A DNA stretch of 45,328 bases, taken from assembly GCA_041161065.1 (NCBI GenBank), contig JBEAVE010000029.1:1-45328 (forward strand), read 5' to 3'. Below the pieces are notes generated by a model. That model was not told where the DNA came from, made no database searches, and was given only the letters and a program-made list of their open reading frames with translations. Every line of letters starts with the position of its first letter. Position 1 is the stretch's first letter. Source of the DNA: DYRG01 sp041161065. GTDB lineage: Bacteria > Pseudomonadota > Gammaproteobacteria > Beggiatoales > Beggiatoaceae. The position numbers and the translations under genes were made by a program. Below, one piece after another: positions 27,174-35,528 of the stretch.

Positions 27174-28220
27174 TTATTTCTTCTCTTGAGAAGGTAAAAT
27201 CATCACGGTTGCATTTGGGTGGAGTTTCATTTGTCCAGCAATAACAACAGAATCGCCCGCATTTAATCCCTCAATAACTTCTACGTCACCCGTACGTCTT
27301 TGACCTAACTTGATTTTAGTTAAAATTGCTTTATCTTCTTGCACCTTAAATACAAAGCTATCACCACCTTGAGGAACGATCGCTTGTTCTGGAATAATTA
27401 GCGCGTTTTCTCTCTCTCCTAAAACCAATTTTACTCGAGCAAATAAGCCACCCTGTAATTCCAAATTAGGGTTTGGTAATTTCGCCCGAAGCAATAACGT
27501 TCTACTTTCCTCTTCTAATGCCAAATCCATTGCATAAACTTTACCCGTAAATTCCTTGCTAGGAAACGCATCTAATGTGACCGTTACAGTTTGTCCACGA
27601 TTGATTTTAGACAAATAAATTTCGGGCACTTTGAAATCCAATTTTACGGTATCTAGTTTATCCAAACGAACGAGGGGTTGTCCAATTTGAACATACGCGC
27701 CCTGACTAACCTCTCTCAAACCCAAAATTCCAGAGAACGGTGCTTTAATAGTCATTTTATCCAACCGCACTTTATCCACTGCTAATTTTGCTTTAGATTC
27801 ATCTAATTTTGATTTCGCTTCATCTAAGGCTTGATGACTAACGAGTTGCTTACCAAATAAGTCTTTAATTCTTTCATAACTTTGTTTGTTTAATAGTAAT
27901 GTTGCATTGCTCTGATCTAAGAGAGCTTTATATTCAGATGCATCGAGCAAAATAAGCGGCATTCCCATTTCTACTTTCTGACCTTCCTCAAACCCAATTG
28001 TTTGAATTCTTCCCGCAATTTCGGCACGAATCATAACACTTTCATCGGGTTTTAATGTTCCCACAGCAACCACTTCTTCTATTACTTTATCGATTTTAAC
28101 AGGAGAAACTTCCACTGGCATAGGTGGAGGAACATTTGTGGGTTTTCCACTTTCTGGAGAATTTGCTAAAACGGTATGACAGAAACCAAAAAACAAAGCA
28201 ATATATTTAAGTATTTTCAT
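27174..28220 (-). CDS. RND-type efflux periplasmic adaptor (membrane fusion protein)
   Basis: AcrA/MdtA-like adaptors link an inner-membrane pump to an outer-membrane channel. The 348-residue protein has a signal peptide (MKILKYIALFFGFCHTVLA), a lipoyl-like half (VMIRAEIAGRIQTIGFEEGQKVEMGMPLILLD), a helical hairpin (about residues 95-155), the second lipoyl half (MTIKAPFSGILGLREVSQGAYV), a beta-barrel, and a membrane-proximal domain ending near VVIAGQMKLHPN. No lipobox cysteine is at the cleavage site. Neither a pump nor a channel gene is adjacent. It sits between rlmJ (1 bp gap) and the hybrid kinase (2 bp gap). It could serve a pump coded elsewhere, or work with the kinase as a periplasmic sensor part. 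Confidence 0.92.
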   Translation of the reverse strand: MKILKYIALFFGFCHTVLANSPESGKPTNVPPPMPVEVSPVKIDKVIEEVVAVGTLKPDESVMIRAEIAGRIQTIGFEEGQKVEMGMPLILLDASEYKALLDQSNATLLLNKQSYERIKDLFGKQLVSHQALDEAKSKLDESKAKLAVDKVRLDKMTIKAPFSGILGLREVSQGAYVQIGQPLVRLDKLDTVKLDFKVPEIYLSKINRGQTVTVTLDAFPSKEFTGKVYAMDLALEEESRTLLLRAKLPNPNLELQGGLFARVKLVLGERENALIIPEQAIVPQGGDSFVFKVQEDKAILTKIKLGQRRTGDVEVIEGLNAGDSVVIAGQMKLHPNATVMILPSQEKK

Positions 28221-28221
28221 G

Positions 28222-29067
28222 TTAATGTTCTTCCCTTAACCAAATAATGTTGAAACCTGCTTGAGTGCTTTGTGCAAGCAAAGGTTGTAATGTTTGTAAA
28301 ATAAGTGTTGCTTGTTGCTCAAATTGCCAAGGCGGATTAACAATTATCAACCCAGAACCATTTAAACTTAATTCATTATCAGTTGGCAATGCCCAATATT
28401 CAATTGCTAACACTTTCCTCACGTTACTTTCTTTGACAATTTGATAGAAACGCTTTAGTGTTGCTTGATGTTTAATGGGATACCACAAAACAAAAGTTGC
28501 TTGCGACCAACGTTGCAAACCATTCATTAAACTTTGCCAAGCTAAAGCAAATTCTTGCTGTTGCATTTCATATGGCGGATCAATAAAAACCAACCCTCGT
28601 TTCAATGGTGGCGGCAATAAGGCTTTTAGAGTTTCATAACCATTACGCTGATGCAAATGAATTCTTTTGTCTTTTTTGAAGAGATGCTTTAATTGATAAA
28701 ATGTTTCTGATTGCAATTCAACTAAAATAAGTTGATCATTTTCTCTCAATAATTTCGCCGCTAACAAGGGAGAACCCGCATAAAATTGTAATTGGTTTTC
28801 TATGTTAATTTGCTTTATAATGTGCAGATAACTCTTTAGGGATTCTAATTGAAATTGTTGATCAAAAAGTCGAGCAACTCCTTGTTTGTATTCTGCACTT
28901 TTAGTTGCTTCAATGCTCTTCAAATCATACAAACCACTTCCCGCATGGGTTTCAAGATAGCAAAGTGGGGTAGGTTTCTCCAATAATTTTTTAAGCAACA
29001 CTAATAATAAACTGTGCTTGCATACATCGGCAAAATTTCCCGCATGAAAACAATGTTGATAGTTCAT
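28222..29067 (-). CDS. rlmJ: 23S rRNA (adenine(2030)-N6)-methyltransferase
   Basis: RlmJ methylates A2030 of 23S rRNA using SAM. The 281-residue protein has the family start MNYQHCFHAGNFADVCKH, the SAM-binding LETHAGSGLYDL (HAGSG at 41-45), and the N6-adenine methylase motif DPPY at 163-166 (FIDPPYE). Length matches E. coli RlmJ. It is the first gene of a run with the RND adaptor and hybrid kinase; the adaptor starts 1 bp after its stop. Confidence 0.96.
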   Translation of the reverse strand: MNYQHCFHAGNFADVCKHSLLLVLLKKLLEKPTPLCYLETHAGSGLYDLKSIEATKSAEYKQGVARLFDQQFQLESLKSYLHIIKQINIENQLQFYAGSPLLAAKLLRENDQLILVELQSETFYQLKHLFKKDKRIHLHQRNGYETLKALLPPPLKRGLVFIDPPYEMQQQEFALAWQSLMNGLQRWSQATFVLWYPIKHQATLKRFYQIVKESNVRKVLAIEYWALPTDNELSLNGSGLIIVNPPWQFEQQATLILQTLQPLLAQSTQAGFNIIWLREEH

Positions 29068-29099
29068 AAATTAAAAACTTTTCTTCTGTTTTTATGAAG

Positions 29100-29123
29100 C
29101 TGCCACGCATTATTAGGTGGCAG
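29100..29123. terminator. Hairpin between the dienelactone hydrolase gene and rlmJ
   Basis: CTGCCAC and GTGGCAG form a perfect 7-bp stem around a 10-nt loop, 10 bp beyond the upstream gene's stop. The T run (TTTTC) is on the plus-strand side; on the minus strand the following bases are CTTCAT, so termination may be imperfect. Confidence 0.5.
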
Positions 29124-29133
29124 TTTTCAAATA

Positions 29134-29952
29134 TTAACCTCTAATGCCTTTCAAATCCATTTTTTGTGATGAAAAAATGCGCTTTAAGAAATCTTGAAGT
29201 TTTTTCCAAGAATCATTATCTGCACCTTTATCATAAGCAATGGGCAAACTAAATTTCTTAGCAATTTCATCGGCATCAGGATTTGTAAAACTATGTTCTA
29301 CATTTGGATAACCTACATATTCAAAATCGGCTTTCGCGGTTTGCATTTCGGATTTGAAGGCTTGCACTTGTTCTTCTGGAATCATTGCATCAGATTCACC
29401 ATTAAAAACGATGATTTTTGCTTTAATTGCACCCTCTTTAGCAGGCTCTTTGGTTGAAAGCATTCCATGAAAACTAGCAACTCCTTTCAAATCCAGTCCC
29501 ATTCTTGCCATATTGAGAACAGTTGCTCCCCCGAAACAATACCCCATCGCGGCGATATTTTCTTTCTGAACGGTGGGTTGTTCTTTTAAGAAATTCATTG
29601 CCGCAAGAAATCGGGATTTAGCGAGTTCTTTGTTCTTTAAAACTTCCCCTGCAAATGCTCCCGCGTCCTTAGGATGTTCGGCAGTTTTTCCATCGCCATA
29701 CATATCAACTGCTAATGCGGTGTAACCTAATTCTGCAAGCATTTCTGCACGTTTTCTTGCATACGCATTATGACCCCACCATTCATGAACAACTAATACT
29801 GCTGGACGAGGATTATTTGTTGCATCATCATACGCCAAATACCCTTTCAAAGTTACACCGTCTGCATTATATTCTACAGGCGTTCCTTTCACCGCCGCAA
29901 AAGCCGATAAATTCGCCGCCATCATTAAAGCACCAACCAACCAGATTTTCAT
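29134..29952 (-). CDS. Exported dienelactone hydrolase-family enzyme
   Basis: An alpha/beta hydrolase of the dienelactone hydrolase (DLH) family. The 272-residue protein has a signal peptide (MKIWLVGALMMAANLSAFA), the HEWWG oxyanion-region motif at 56-60, and the DLH triad: C139 in GYCFGG, D188 in NGESDAM and H220 in VEHSF. Known DLHs open cyclic lactones such as dienelactone, but many exported homologues have no known substrate and no catechol pathway genes lie here. GGAG lies about 10 nt before the ATG. Confidence 0.92.
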   Translation of the reverse strand: MKIWLVGALMMAANLSAFAAVKGTPVEYNADGVTLKGYLAYDDATNNPRPAVLVVHEWWGHNAYARKRAEMLAELGYTALAVDMYGDGKTAEHPKDAGAFAGEVLKNKELAKSRFLAAMNFLKEQPTVQKENIAAMGYCFGGATVLNMARMGLDLKGVASFHGMLSTKEPAKEGAIKAKIIVFNGESDAMIPEEQVQAFKSEMQTAKADFEYVGYPNVEHSFTNPDADEIAKKFSLPIAYDKGADNDSWKKLQDFLKRIFSSQKMDLKGIRG

Positions 29953-30003
29953 ATTTCAAAGACTCCTTTTTTTGAGAACCGTGAACATTGTAGCACTATT
30001 ATT

Positions 30004-31629
30004 TTATGGGTAGTAGTCTAAAACAAAAATTCCTTGTTGATAACGTTGCGTTGGCGGCGGCAAGTAATCCATTGTAACCGTTTTTTCATGCACAATAACC
30101 ACTGGGCGATGATTTTCAAGCATATTTCTCAAAGTTTCTGCGTTCAAATAACGATGTTGCGTATCAGGATAATTCAAACCATATTCCATTTCACCTTTTG
30201 AATGAAACAAATAAACATCTGCACGTTTATAAAACCAATTAACGGCGTGCATTAAAGGCGCATCTGAAACAATAATCGTTTCTGGTGTAATCAAAGATTG
30301 CTTTGACAGTAGAAATTCCTCTGGTGCTTTATTATTTAAGAAACTTTGCGGTAAAATGAAATGCGTAATTAACATTAAACTTACAGGCGACATCGCGTAA
30401 AAAAACAACACGCTATTTTGCTCAGTTTCTCTCAGTGATTTAATAATCAAAACACCACCTATTATTAGTGAGCATACAATCAAAAATACCTTGTAAAGTT
30501 CTTCTGTTTGATAAAAAGGTTTTAATCCCCAAAAATGTAATTGTGCGCTCACGATGACAAATAATATCAACAGAATAAATATTAAACCGAATATCATGCC
30601 AAAACGTTGCCAGTTGTTCGGTTTGTAATGAAATAAACCTTCACTCAATAAAATAGCTAACGGTGCATAACAAGGTAAAATATAAGTGGCGAGTTTTCCA
30701 TTGGATAATGAAAAGAAAATGAAAGGTAATACAAACCATATTAAACTAAAACGATAAAAGGGTTCTGAAAGTAATTTTGACTTCAAGTTGTTTAGTGCGC
30801 TAGGTATTAAAAATGTCCAAGGCATTGCACCACCAAATAAAACGGGTAAGAAATACCAAACAGGGGACGAGTGTTGCGCCGCATTTCCTCCCGAAAAACG
30901 TTTGATGTGTTCTACCCAAAAGAAATAATGCCAGAAATCACTTTCTTTGAAATGAATGGCAATTCCCCAAGGCACACAGACTAATAAAACCGCTAATAGA
31001 GGAATGATGCTCCAACTTAAAATATCTTTTGTCCGTTTCTCCCAAACCATAAATGTAATGATCACAAGAAAGGGAACAGCAAATGCGAGAAATCCTTTAA
31101 TGAGAAAAGCTAATCCACAAAAAATACCTAACCAAAATAAATAATGGTTTCTCTCTCTTTTTTCAGTCGCTTGAAATGCAATAAAGAAACTCGCCACTGC
31201 TGCTGTTAGAAAAGCCGCCAGCATTCCATCTAATACATTGGTAATGCTCAAAATAAAAACCTGAATAAATGTTAAATAAATTAAGCTACTTAAAACAGGT
31301 TGTTTAGTTTGACCAAAACGGCGAATTAAAAGAAAAATCCACCACGCAGAAAACCCCGCTGCTAATGCGGAAGGTAAGCGATTTGCAAACAGGTTTTCTC
31401 CAAAAATAAACATTGCACCCGCTTCCAACCAATAACCTAAGGGTGTTTTCTCAAAATACCGCATTCCGTTCAAATGGGGCACAATCCAGTCGCCTGTATT
31501 GAGCATTTCACGCGGGATTTCTGCATAACGCGCTTCTGAAGGAATGGTCAAAGGGTGCATTCCTAGCAATGCAAGATAAACAACTAGAAATAAACTAAAA
31601 ACGCCAATAATTAAATGTTTTGTACTCAT
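30004..31629 (-). CDS. GT39/ArnT-like membrane glycosyltransferase
   Basis: A polytopic inner-membrane protein of 541 residues related to ArnT and other lipid carrier-dependent transferases (PMT_2). Diagnostic features are the first periplasmic loop with PSEARYAEIPREMLNTGDWIVPHLNGMRYFEKTPLGYW (seen in parts; the acidic E after the PSEAR segment is the catalytic region), about a dozen hydrophobic spans, and a soluble C-terminal domain. ArnT moves aminoarabinose from undecaprenyl phosphate to lipid A. No arn operon genes are adjacent, so the sugar and acceptor here are unknown; protein or LPS glycosylation are both possible. Confidence 0.9.
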   Translation of the reverse strand: MSTKHLIIGVFSLFLVVYLALLGMHPLTIPSEARYAEIPREMLNTGDWIVPHLNGMRYFEKTPLGYWLEAGAMFIFGENLFANRLPSALAAGFSAWWIFLLIRRFGQTKQPVLSSLIYLTFIQVFILSITNVLDGMLAAFLTAAVASFFIAFQATEKRERNHYLFWLGIFCGLAFLIKGFLAFAVPFLVIITFMVWEKRTKDILSWSIIPLLAVLLVCVPWGIAIHFKESDFWHYFFWVEHIKRFSGGNAAQHSSPVWYFLPVLFGGAMPWTFLIPSALNNLKSKLLSEPFYRFSLIWFVLPFIFFSLSNGKLATYILPCYAPLAILLSEGLFHYKPNNWQRFGMIFGLIFILLILFVIVSAQLHFWGLKPFYQTEELYKVFLIVCSLIIGGVLIIKSLRETEQNSVLFFYAMSPVSLMLITHFILPQSFLNNKAPEEFLLSKQSLITPETIIVSDAPLMHAVNWFYKRADVYLFHSKGEMEYGLNYPDTQHRYLNAETLRNMLENHRPVVIVHEKTVTMDYLPPPTQRYQQGIFVLDYYP

Positions 31630-31655
31630 ATTTGAAATCTAATTTTTAAGGAAAT

Positions 31656-31683
31656 AAAAACCCTCTCAAATATAATGAGAGGG
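31656..31683 (-). terminator. Intrinsic terminator after the PIN-PhoH gene
   Basis: On the minus strand CCCTCTCA and TGAGAGGG form a perfect 8-bp stem with a 7-nt loop, followed by TTTTTATTT. It lies 20 bp after the PIN-PhoH stop and 27 bp before the next start, and closes the run that begins with the Big_1 lipoprotein. Confidence 0.9.
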
Positions 31684-31703
31684 CTCATTTTAATTCTCAA
31701 CAA

Positions 31704-33098
31704 CTAAAGAACTTCAGTTGCGTAATCTGCTAAGCGAGAACGTTCGCCGCGTTGTAAAGTAATATGCCCGCTAAAAGGACAGTTTTTGAAACGATCCACA
31801 ACATACGTCAAACCCGACGTTGTTTCACTCAAATAAGGCGTATCAATTTGCCCCGTATTACCCAAACAAACGATTTTTGTTCCAGGTCCCGCGCGGGTAA
31901 TTAATGTTTTCATTTGCTTAGGCGTTAAATTCTGCGCTTCATCTAAAATAATATAACGATTTAGAAAGGTTCTTCCTCGCATAAAATTGAGAGAACGGAT
32001 TTTAATTTTGCTATTCAAAACATCACCCGTTGCAGCCCGTCCCCATTCGCCTTCGTGATTTCCCGTATGCAGGCTTGGATTTAAGACTTCCAAATTGTCC
32101 ATTAACGCCCCCATCCAAGGTGCCATTTTCTCTTCTTCTGTGCCCGGTAGAAACCCAATATCTTCTCCAACAGGAATCGTAACTCTCGTAACAATAATTT
32201 CACGATACAACTGTTTTTCTAATATCTGTGACAAACCCGCTGCTAATGCCATTAAGGTTTTACCGCTTCCTGCAATTCCTAACAACGTTACGAAATCAAC
32301 TTGATCATCCATGAGTAAATTAAGTGCAAAATTTTGTTCACGATTTCGAGCATTGATCCCCCAAATTCCATGATGTGGTGCTCGATAATTATGCACTAAT
32401 TGAATAACGGCTTCATTTGGTTTAACTTCTTTGACCAGTGCTTCAAAACCTCCTTCCTCATCTAGAAATAAACCCTGATTTGGATACCAATCATTCACAT
32501 CTTCACCGCGTAGACGATAGAAAATTCTCCCTTTTTCTTGCCAAGATTCTAAGCCGTTGCTATGTTGATCCCAGAAATCTTTTGAAAGCGGAATGAAACC
32601 ACCGTACAACAAGTTAATATCATCTAAAACTTTATCATTTTGGTAATCTTCGGTATGAATACCTAAAACCCGCGCTTTAACCCGCAAGTTAATATCTTTT
32701 GAAACCAATGTTACTTTAAGGTCTGGGTGCTCTTTTTGTAAGGATTGTGCAATACTTAAAATGCTATTATCTGCTTTAGAACCGGGTAAGGTTGCGGGTA
32801 ACACATTTATTAGTTCACGGGTTTGAAAAAATAACCGTCCACTAATTTGAGTTGTTCCATATCCGGTAATGGAAATACCGTTTTCAATTTCGCCATTTGA
32901 ACTTTTAATCAAATCGTCCAAGAAACGGGTAACTTGCCGAACGTTTCTCGCCACTTCTGAAGTGCCTTTCTTTCCCCCATCGAGCTCCTCTAAAACCACC
33001 ATCGGCAAATAAACATCGTGTTCTTGAAAACGGAACAACGCCGTCGGATCGTGCATTAACACGTTAGTATCTAATACAAATAACCGTTTTGCACTCAT
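31704..33098 (-). CDS. PIN-PhoH fusion ATPase (PhoH2/YlaK type)
   Basis: The 464-residue protein joins an N-terminal PIN nuclease domain (LFVLDTNVLMHDP; VVLEELD; later KDINLRVKA) to a C-terminal PhoH ATPase (Walker A GIAGSGKT, Walker B YIILDEAQNLT, then CLGNTGQID). Mycobacterial PhoH2 of this architecture is an ATP-dependent RNA helicase with RNase activity. Length and motifs are complete, and GGAG lies 7 nt before the ATG. The start lies only 27 bp after the vapC-like stop. Confidence 0.95.
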   Translation of the reverse strand: MSAKRLFVLDTNVLMHDPTALFRFQEHDVYLPMVVLEELDGGKKGTSEVARNVRQVTRFLDDLIKSSNGEIENGISITGYGTTQISGRLFFQTRELINVLPATLPGSKADNSILSIAQSLQKEHPDLKVTLVSKDINLRVKARVLGIHTEDYQNDKVLDDINLLYGGFIPLSKDFWDQHSNGLESWQEKGRIFYRLRGEDVNDWYPNQGLFLDEEGGFEALVKEVKPNEAVIQLVHNYRAPHHGIWGINARNREQNFALNLLMDDQVDFVTLLGIAGSGKTLMALAAGLSQILEKQLYREIIVTRVTIPVGEDIGFLPGTEEEKMAPWMGALMDNLEVLNPSLHTGNHEGEWGRAATGDVLNSKIKIRSLNFMRGRTFLNRYIILDEAQNLTPKQMKTLITRAGPGTKIVCLGNTGQIDTPYLSETTSGLTYVVDRFKNCPFSGHITLQRGERSRLADYATEVL

Positions 33099-33125
33099 GT
33101 TGTTCTCCTTATTGCAATAGTTGTA

Positions 33126-33539
33126 CTAAAAATTTTCTTTATTTTGAAAGGGGTTAATTATTTTTAAGTTTCCAATAAGTTGTTCGTTTTGCATATCTTC
33201 TGAATATAAAATACTACAACCAGATTGCAATGCGGTAGCGATAATTAAACAATCCCAATGTGAGTAATTATAACGTTGAGAAATAATCATCGCTTGTCTA
33301 ACCGTATTGCTATCAACAGGCATAACTTTACAATGAGTTAGCAATTCATTAGCTAGAAAATAAGTATCCTGTCGATTTATTTTTAATTTTTTTAAACAAA
33401 CACTAATAAATTCGTTAATTACTTGTGTACTAATAGTTGGGTGTTGATTAAGTAATTTTTTAGCAATGTTTACTTTATAATGATTAGAACTAAACGCCTC
33501 GATAATAACATTTGTGTCAAGAAAATATGTATCGATCAT
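33126..33539 (-). CDS. vapC: VapC-like PIN-domain toxin RNase
   Basis: The 137-residue protein is a compact PIN domain with all acidic positions: D in YFLDTNVIIEAF, E in VINEFISV, D in HWDCLIIATAL and D in SEDMQ. VapC toxins cut specific RNAs, often tRNA or 23S rRNA, and are held by the cognate antitoxin. I start it at the ATG at 33,539 (AGAGAAGA lies upstream) because this places LDTN near the N-terminus; an in-frame ATG at 33,590 would add 17 residues within the antitoxin gene. It overlaps the antitoxin gene by 23 nt in another frame, typical of coupled toxin-antitoxin pairs. Confidence 0.9.
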   Translation of the reverse strand: MIDTYFLDTNVIIEAFSSNHYKVNIAKKLLNQHPTISTQVINEFISVCLKKLKINRQDTYFLANELLTHCKVMPVDSNTVRQAMIISQRYNYSHWDCLIIATALQSGCSILYSEDMQNEQLIGNLKIINPFQNKENF

Positions 33540-33747
33540 AACAATCTTCTCTATTGAAATTACCATCGAACTTTCCCTGATATTTATCAAATAATGTTAA
33601 ATCTAATTGGCTATCTAATGATTTCACAGTTGTTATTTCATTAGTTGAAATAGGAAAAATAAGCACCTCTATTTCTTGTCCAAGATATTCTTCAGGTAAA
33701 TCAAGCGTAATATTGGTTTTATCTGGGGTAATAATTTGCCGTAACAT
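33517..33747 (-). CDS. Antitoxin partner of the VapC-like toxin
   Basis: A 76-residue acidic protein (MLRQIITPDKTNITLDLPEEYLGQEIEVLIF) whose beginning resembles the small beta-strand antitoxins often found before PIN toxins; the C-terminal part (LFDKYQGKFDGNFNREDCYDRYIFS) would be the toxin-binding tail. I cannot place it firmly in an AbrB or RHH class. The call rests on size, order (antitoxin first) and the 23-nt overlap with the toxin. GAGG lies 9 nt before the ATG. It starts 21 bp after the HlyD-like gene. Confidence 0.8.
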   Translation of the reverse strand: MLRQIITPDKTNITLDLPEEYLGQEIEVLIFPISTNEITTVKSLDSQLDLTLFDKYQGKFDGNFNREDCYDRYIFS

Positions 33748-33768
33748 AGCATATTTCCTCTCTATTTT

Positions 33769-35526
33769 TTATTGGAGAATCCATTTGAAAAGGTGCTCCC
33801 ATGCTTTGTGGAAAAGCACCCAACCTAACATTTCTTCACCTACATAAACCCGTCCGCGACCTTTCAAACCCGGACGTAACTGCCCGTCAGTATTATCAAT
33901 TTTAGCTTCTAAAATAAAAACTTGCTGACTATCTCGAGTGGTCGCGCGCGGTTGAATTTTTGAAATCGTTTGTTCAAACATTTCATTTGGATACGCATCT
34001 AAAATAATATTTAACGGCATTTTTGTTTCAACATAACGCATATCATCAACCGTAATTGCCATTTGAATTAGCATATTATCCAACGGTGCAATTTCAAATA
34101 AAACTTGACCCTTATTAATAGGGCTTCCTTCCGCCCGTTTCAAATCCCCTAAAATAACGATTCCGTTTAATGGGCTTTTGATTTGAAGATGTGCCATTCG
34201 ATGCTCTAATAATTCTATTTGTGCGTCGATGCGTTCGATTTCTAATTGAGCGATTTGTACACTACTGGTATCACGAGAAGCCGCACTAACATCTTTTTGT
34301 TTTTGCGCACGACTTTTCTCCGCTTTCAAACCTGATAATTGCCACTCAATTTCTTTACCATCTAATTCCGCCAACAAATCGCCGTTCTTTACCTGATCGC
34401 CTGACAAATGAAAGGTTTGTTTCAATATCCCGTCAAATGGCGCATTTACAAAGCGTCTAATGGTTGGTTCTAATATCACAGAACCTGCCACTCGATGCGG
34501 TACAGGAATTAACATTACCAATATGAAACTTAACCATAAAGACAATTTGAAAATGCGGCGGTTTCTCTCTTTTGAGGTATCCAATTTCAAACGTTGCCAC
34601 CAACGCCAACGTGCCCGTTTTAATGCCACCGTTGTCATACCTAAAGCGAGAGCTAATTGTCCTAATTCATTCAAATGGGTTTCTAATGGTTTCTTTTCCC
34701 ATAACAAAATTAACACGCCGACAAATCCGTTGGGTAATTGTGGCAAAGGCAAACTTAATAACCCTGTTGCTCCACTTATTTTGAGCATTTGTTTGATTTG
34801 TGGGCTATCATTTTCAGCGGTGAGGGGTGATTGCAATAATAAGGTATTTTTCATTAACGCTTCACTCACATGAACAATATCAGCTTGGCGTTTGAAATGC
34901 TCAATTTCAGAAATACTTTCTACTCGACAATGCTTACCTTTTTGCAATCCTAAAATAACCCGTTGTGCTTGAAAATGTTGTTGCAACGTTTGTAATAAAC
35001 CTTGAAAGGCTTTTTTCGTATCAGGCATTGCAAAGGATTTGCTCAACATCATTAACCAATCGGTGTGTGTGTTTTGTAGAGAAACCGTTAGATAACCCAC
35101 AACCAATTGCAAAATGGTTGCAAACATTTCTAAGCGTTGTTCACCCAACACTAAAATTAATGCAATGGTTTCAGAAATAGTGACAGGCGCAGTTAAAATA
35201 TAGATTTGTTGGGTTTTATCGATTGAGAAAATCTGGACTGCTTTTTTTTCAAGCGTGAATTGCGCTTGCTCTAAAAAAAGGGTTTCTAAATCCGCGTGCC
35301 AAGAAAGGGCTTGTTTGGATAAAATCCGTTGTCCTGCAATGAGTTGTTTCTTATCATCTTGAAAGGAATGAAATGCGCCCGCTGCATTAGTCAGGCGCAA
35401 TAAAAGTTGTAATGCCGATAAAACCCGATCGTCGTGTGCCGCTTCACGATCAATCAATGCTTGAATTTCTTGATGTAAGGTCAATAAATTCAACGGCGTA
35501 GGCTTAATCGGTTGCGGCGCGGTCAT
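33769..35526 (-). CDS. Membrane-anchored HlyD-type adaptor with large N-terminal cytoplasmic region
   Basis: The 585-residue protein has three parts. Residues 1-330 are soluble and look GAF-like (repeated short strands, for example FHSFQDDKKQLIAGQR and LLSLPLPQLPNGFVGVLILLWE). One membrane span lies near 333-352 (LSLWLSFILVMLIPVP). After it come the split lipoyl halves (VNAPFDGILKQTFHLSGDQVKNGDLLAELDG and LQIKSPLNGIVILGDLK), a coiled-coil hairpin, and a beta-barrel, as in HlyD/membrane fusion proteins. A C-terminal amphipathic tail follows. It begins 2 bp after the Big_1 lipoprotein. No transporter or outer-membrane channel gene is present, so the cargo is unknown; the lipoprotein is the natural candidate partner. 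Confidence 0.85.
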   Translation of the reverse strand: MTAPQPIKPTPLNLLTLHQEIQALIDREAAHDDRVLSALQLLLRLTNAAGAFHSFQDDKKQLIAGQRILSKQALSWHADLETLFLEQAQFTLEKKAVQIFSIDKTQQIYILTAPVTISETIALILVLGEQRLEMFATILQLVVGYLTVSLQNTHTDWLMMLSKSFAMPDTKKAFQGLLQTLQQHFQAQRVILGLQKGKHCRVESISEIEHFKRQADIVHVSEALMKNTLLLQSPLTAENDSPQIKQMLKISGATGLLSLPLPQLPNGFVGVLILLWEKKPLETHLNELGQLALALGMTTVALKRARWRWWQRLKLDTSKERNRRIFKLSLWLSFILVMLIPVPHRVAGSVILEPTIRRFVNAPFDGILKQTFHLSGDQVKNGDLLAELDGKEIEWQLSGLKAEKSRAQKQKDVSAASRDTSSVQIAQLEIERIDAQIELLEHRMAHLQIKSPLNGIVILGDLKRAEGSPINKGQVLFEIAPLDNMLIQMAITVDDMRYVETKMPLNIILDAYPNEMFEQTISKIQPRATTRDSQQVFILEAKIDNTDGQLRPGLKGRGRVYVGEEMLGWVLFHKAWEHLFKWILQ

Positions 35527-35528
35527 TG

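Noticed and set aside
30003..30025. Similarity between GGTAGTAGTCTAAA here and GGTAGTGGTCTAAA near 41,142
   Set aside because: Only about 14 bases with one mismatch, in one case coding; no extended repeat or inverted ends to suggest a mobile element.
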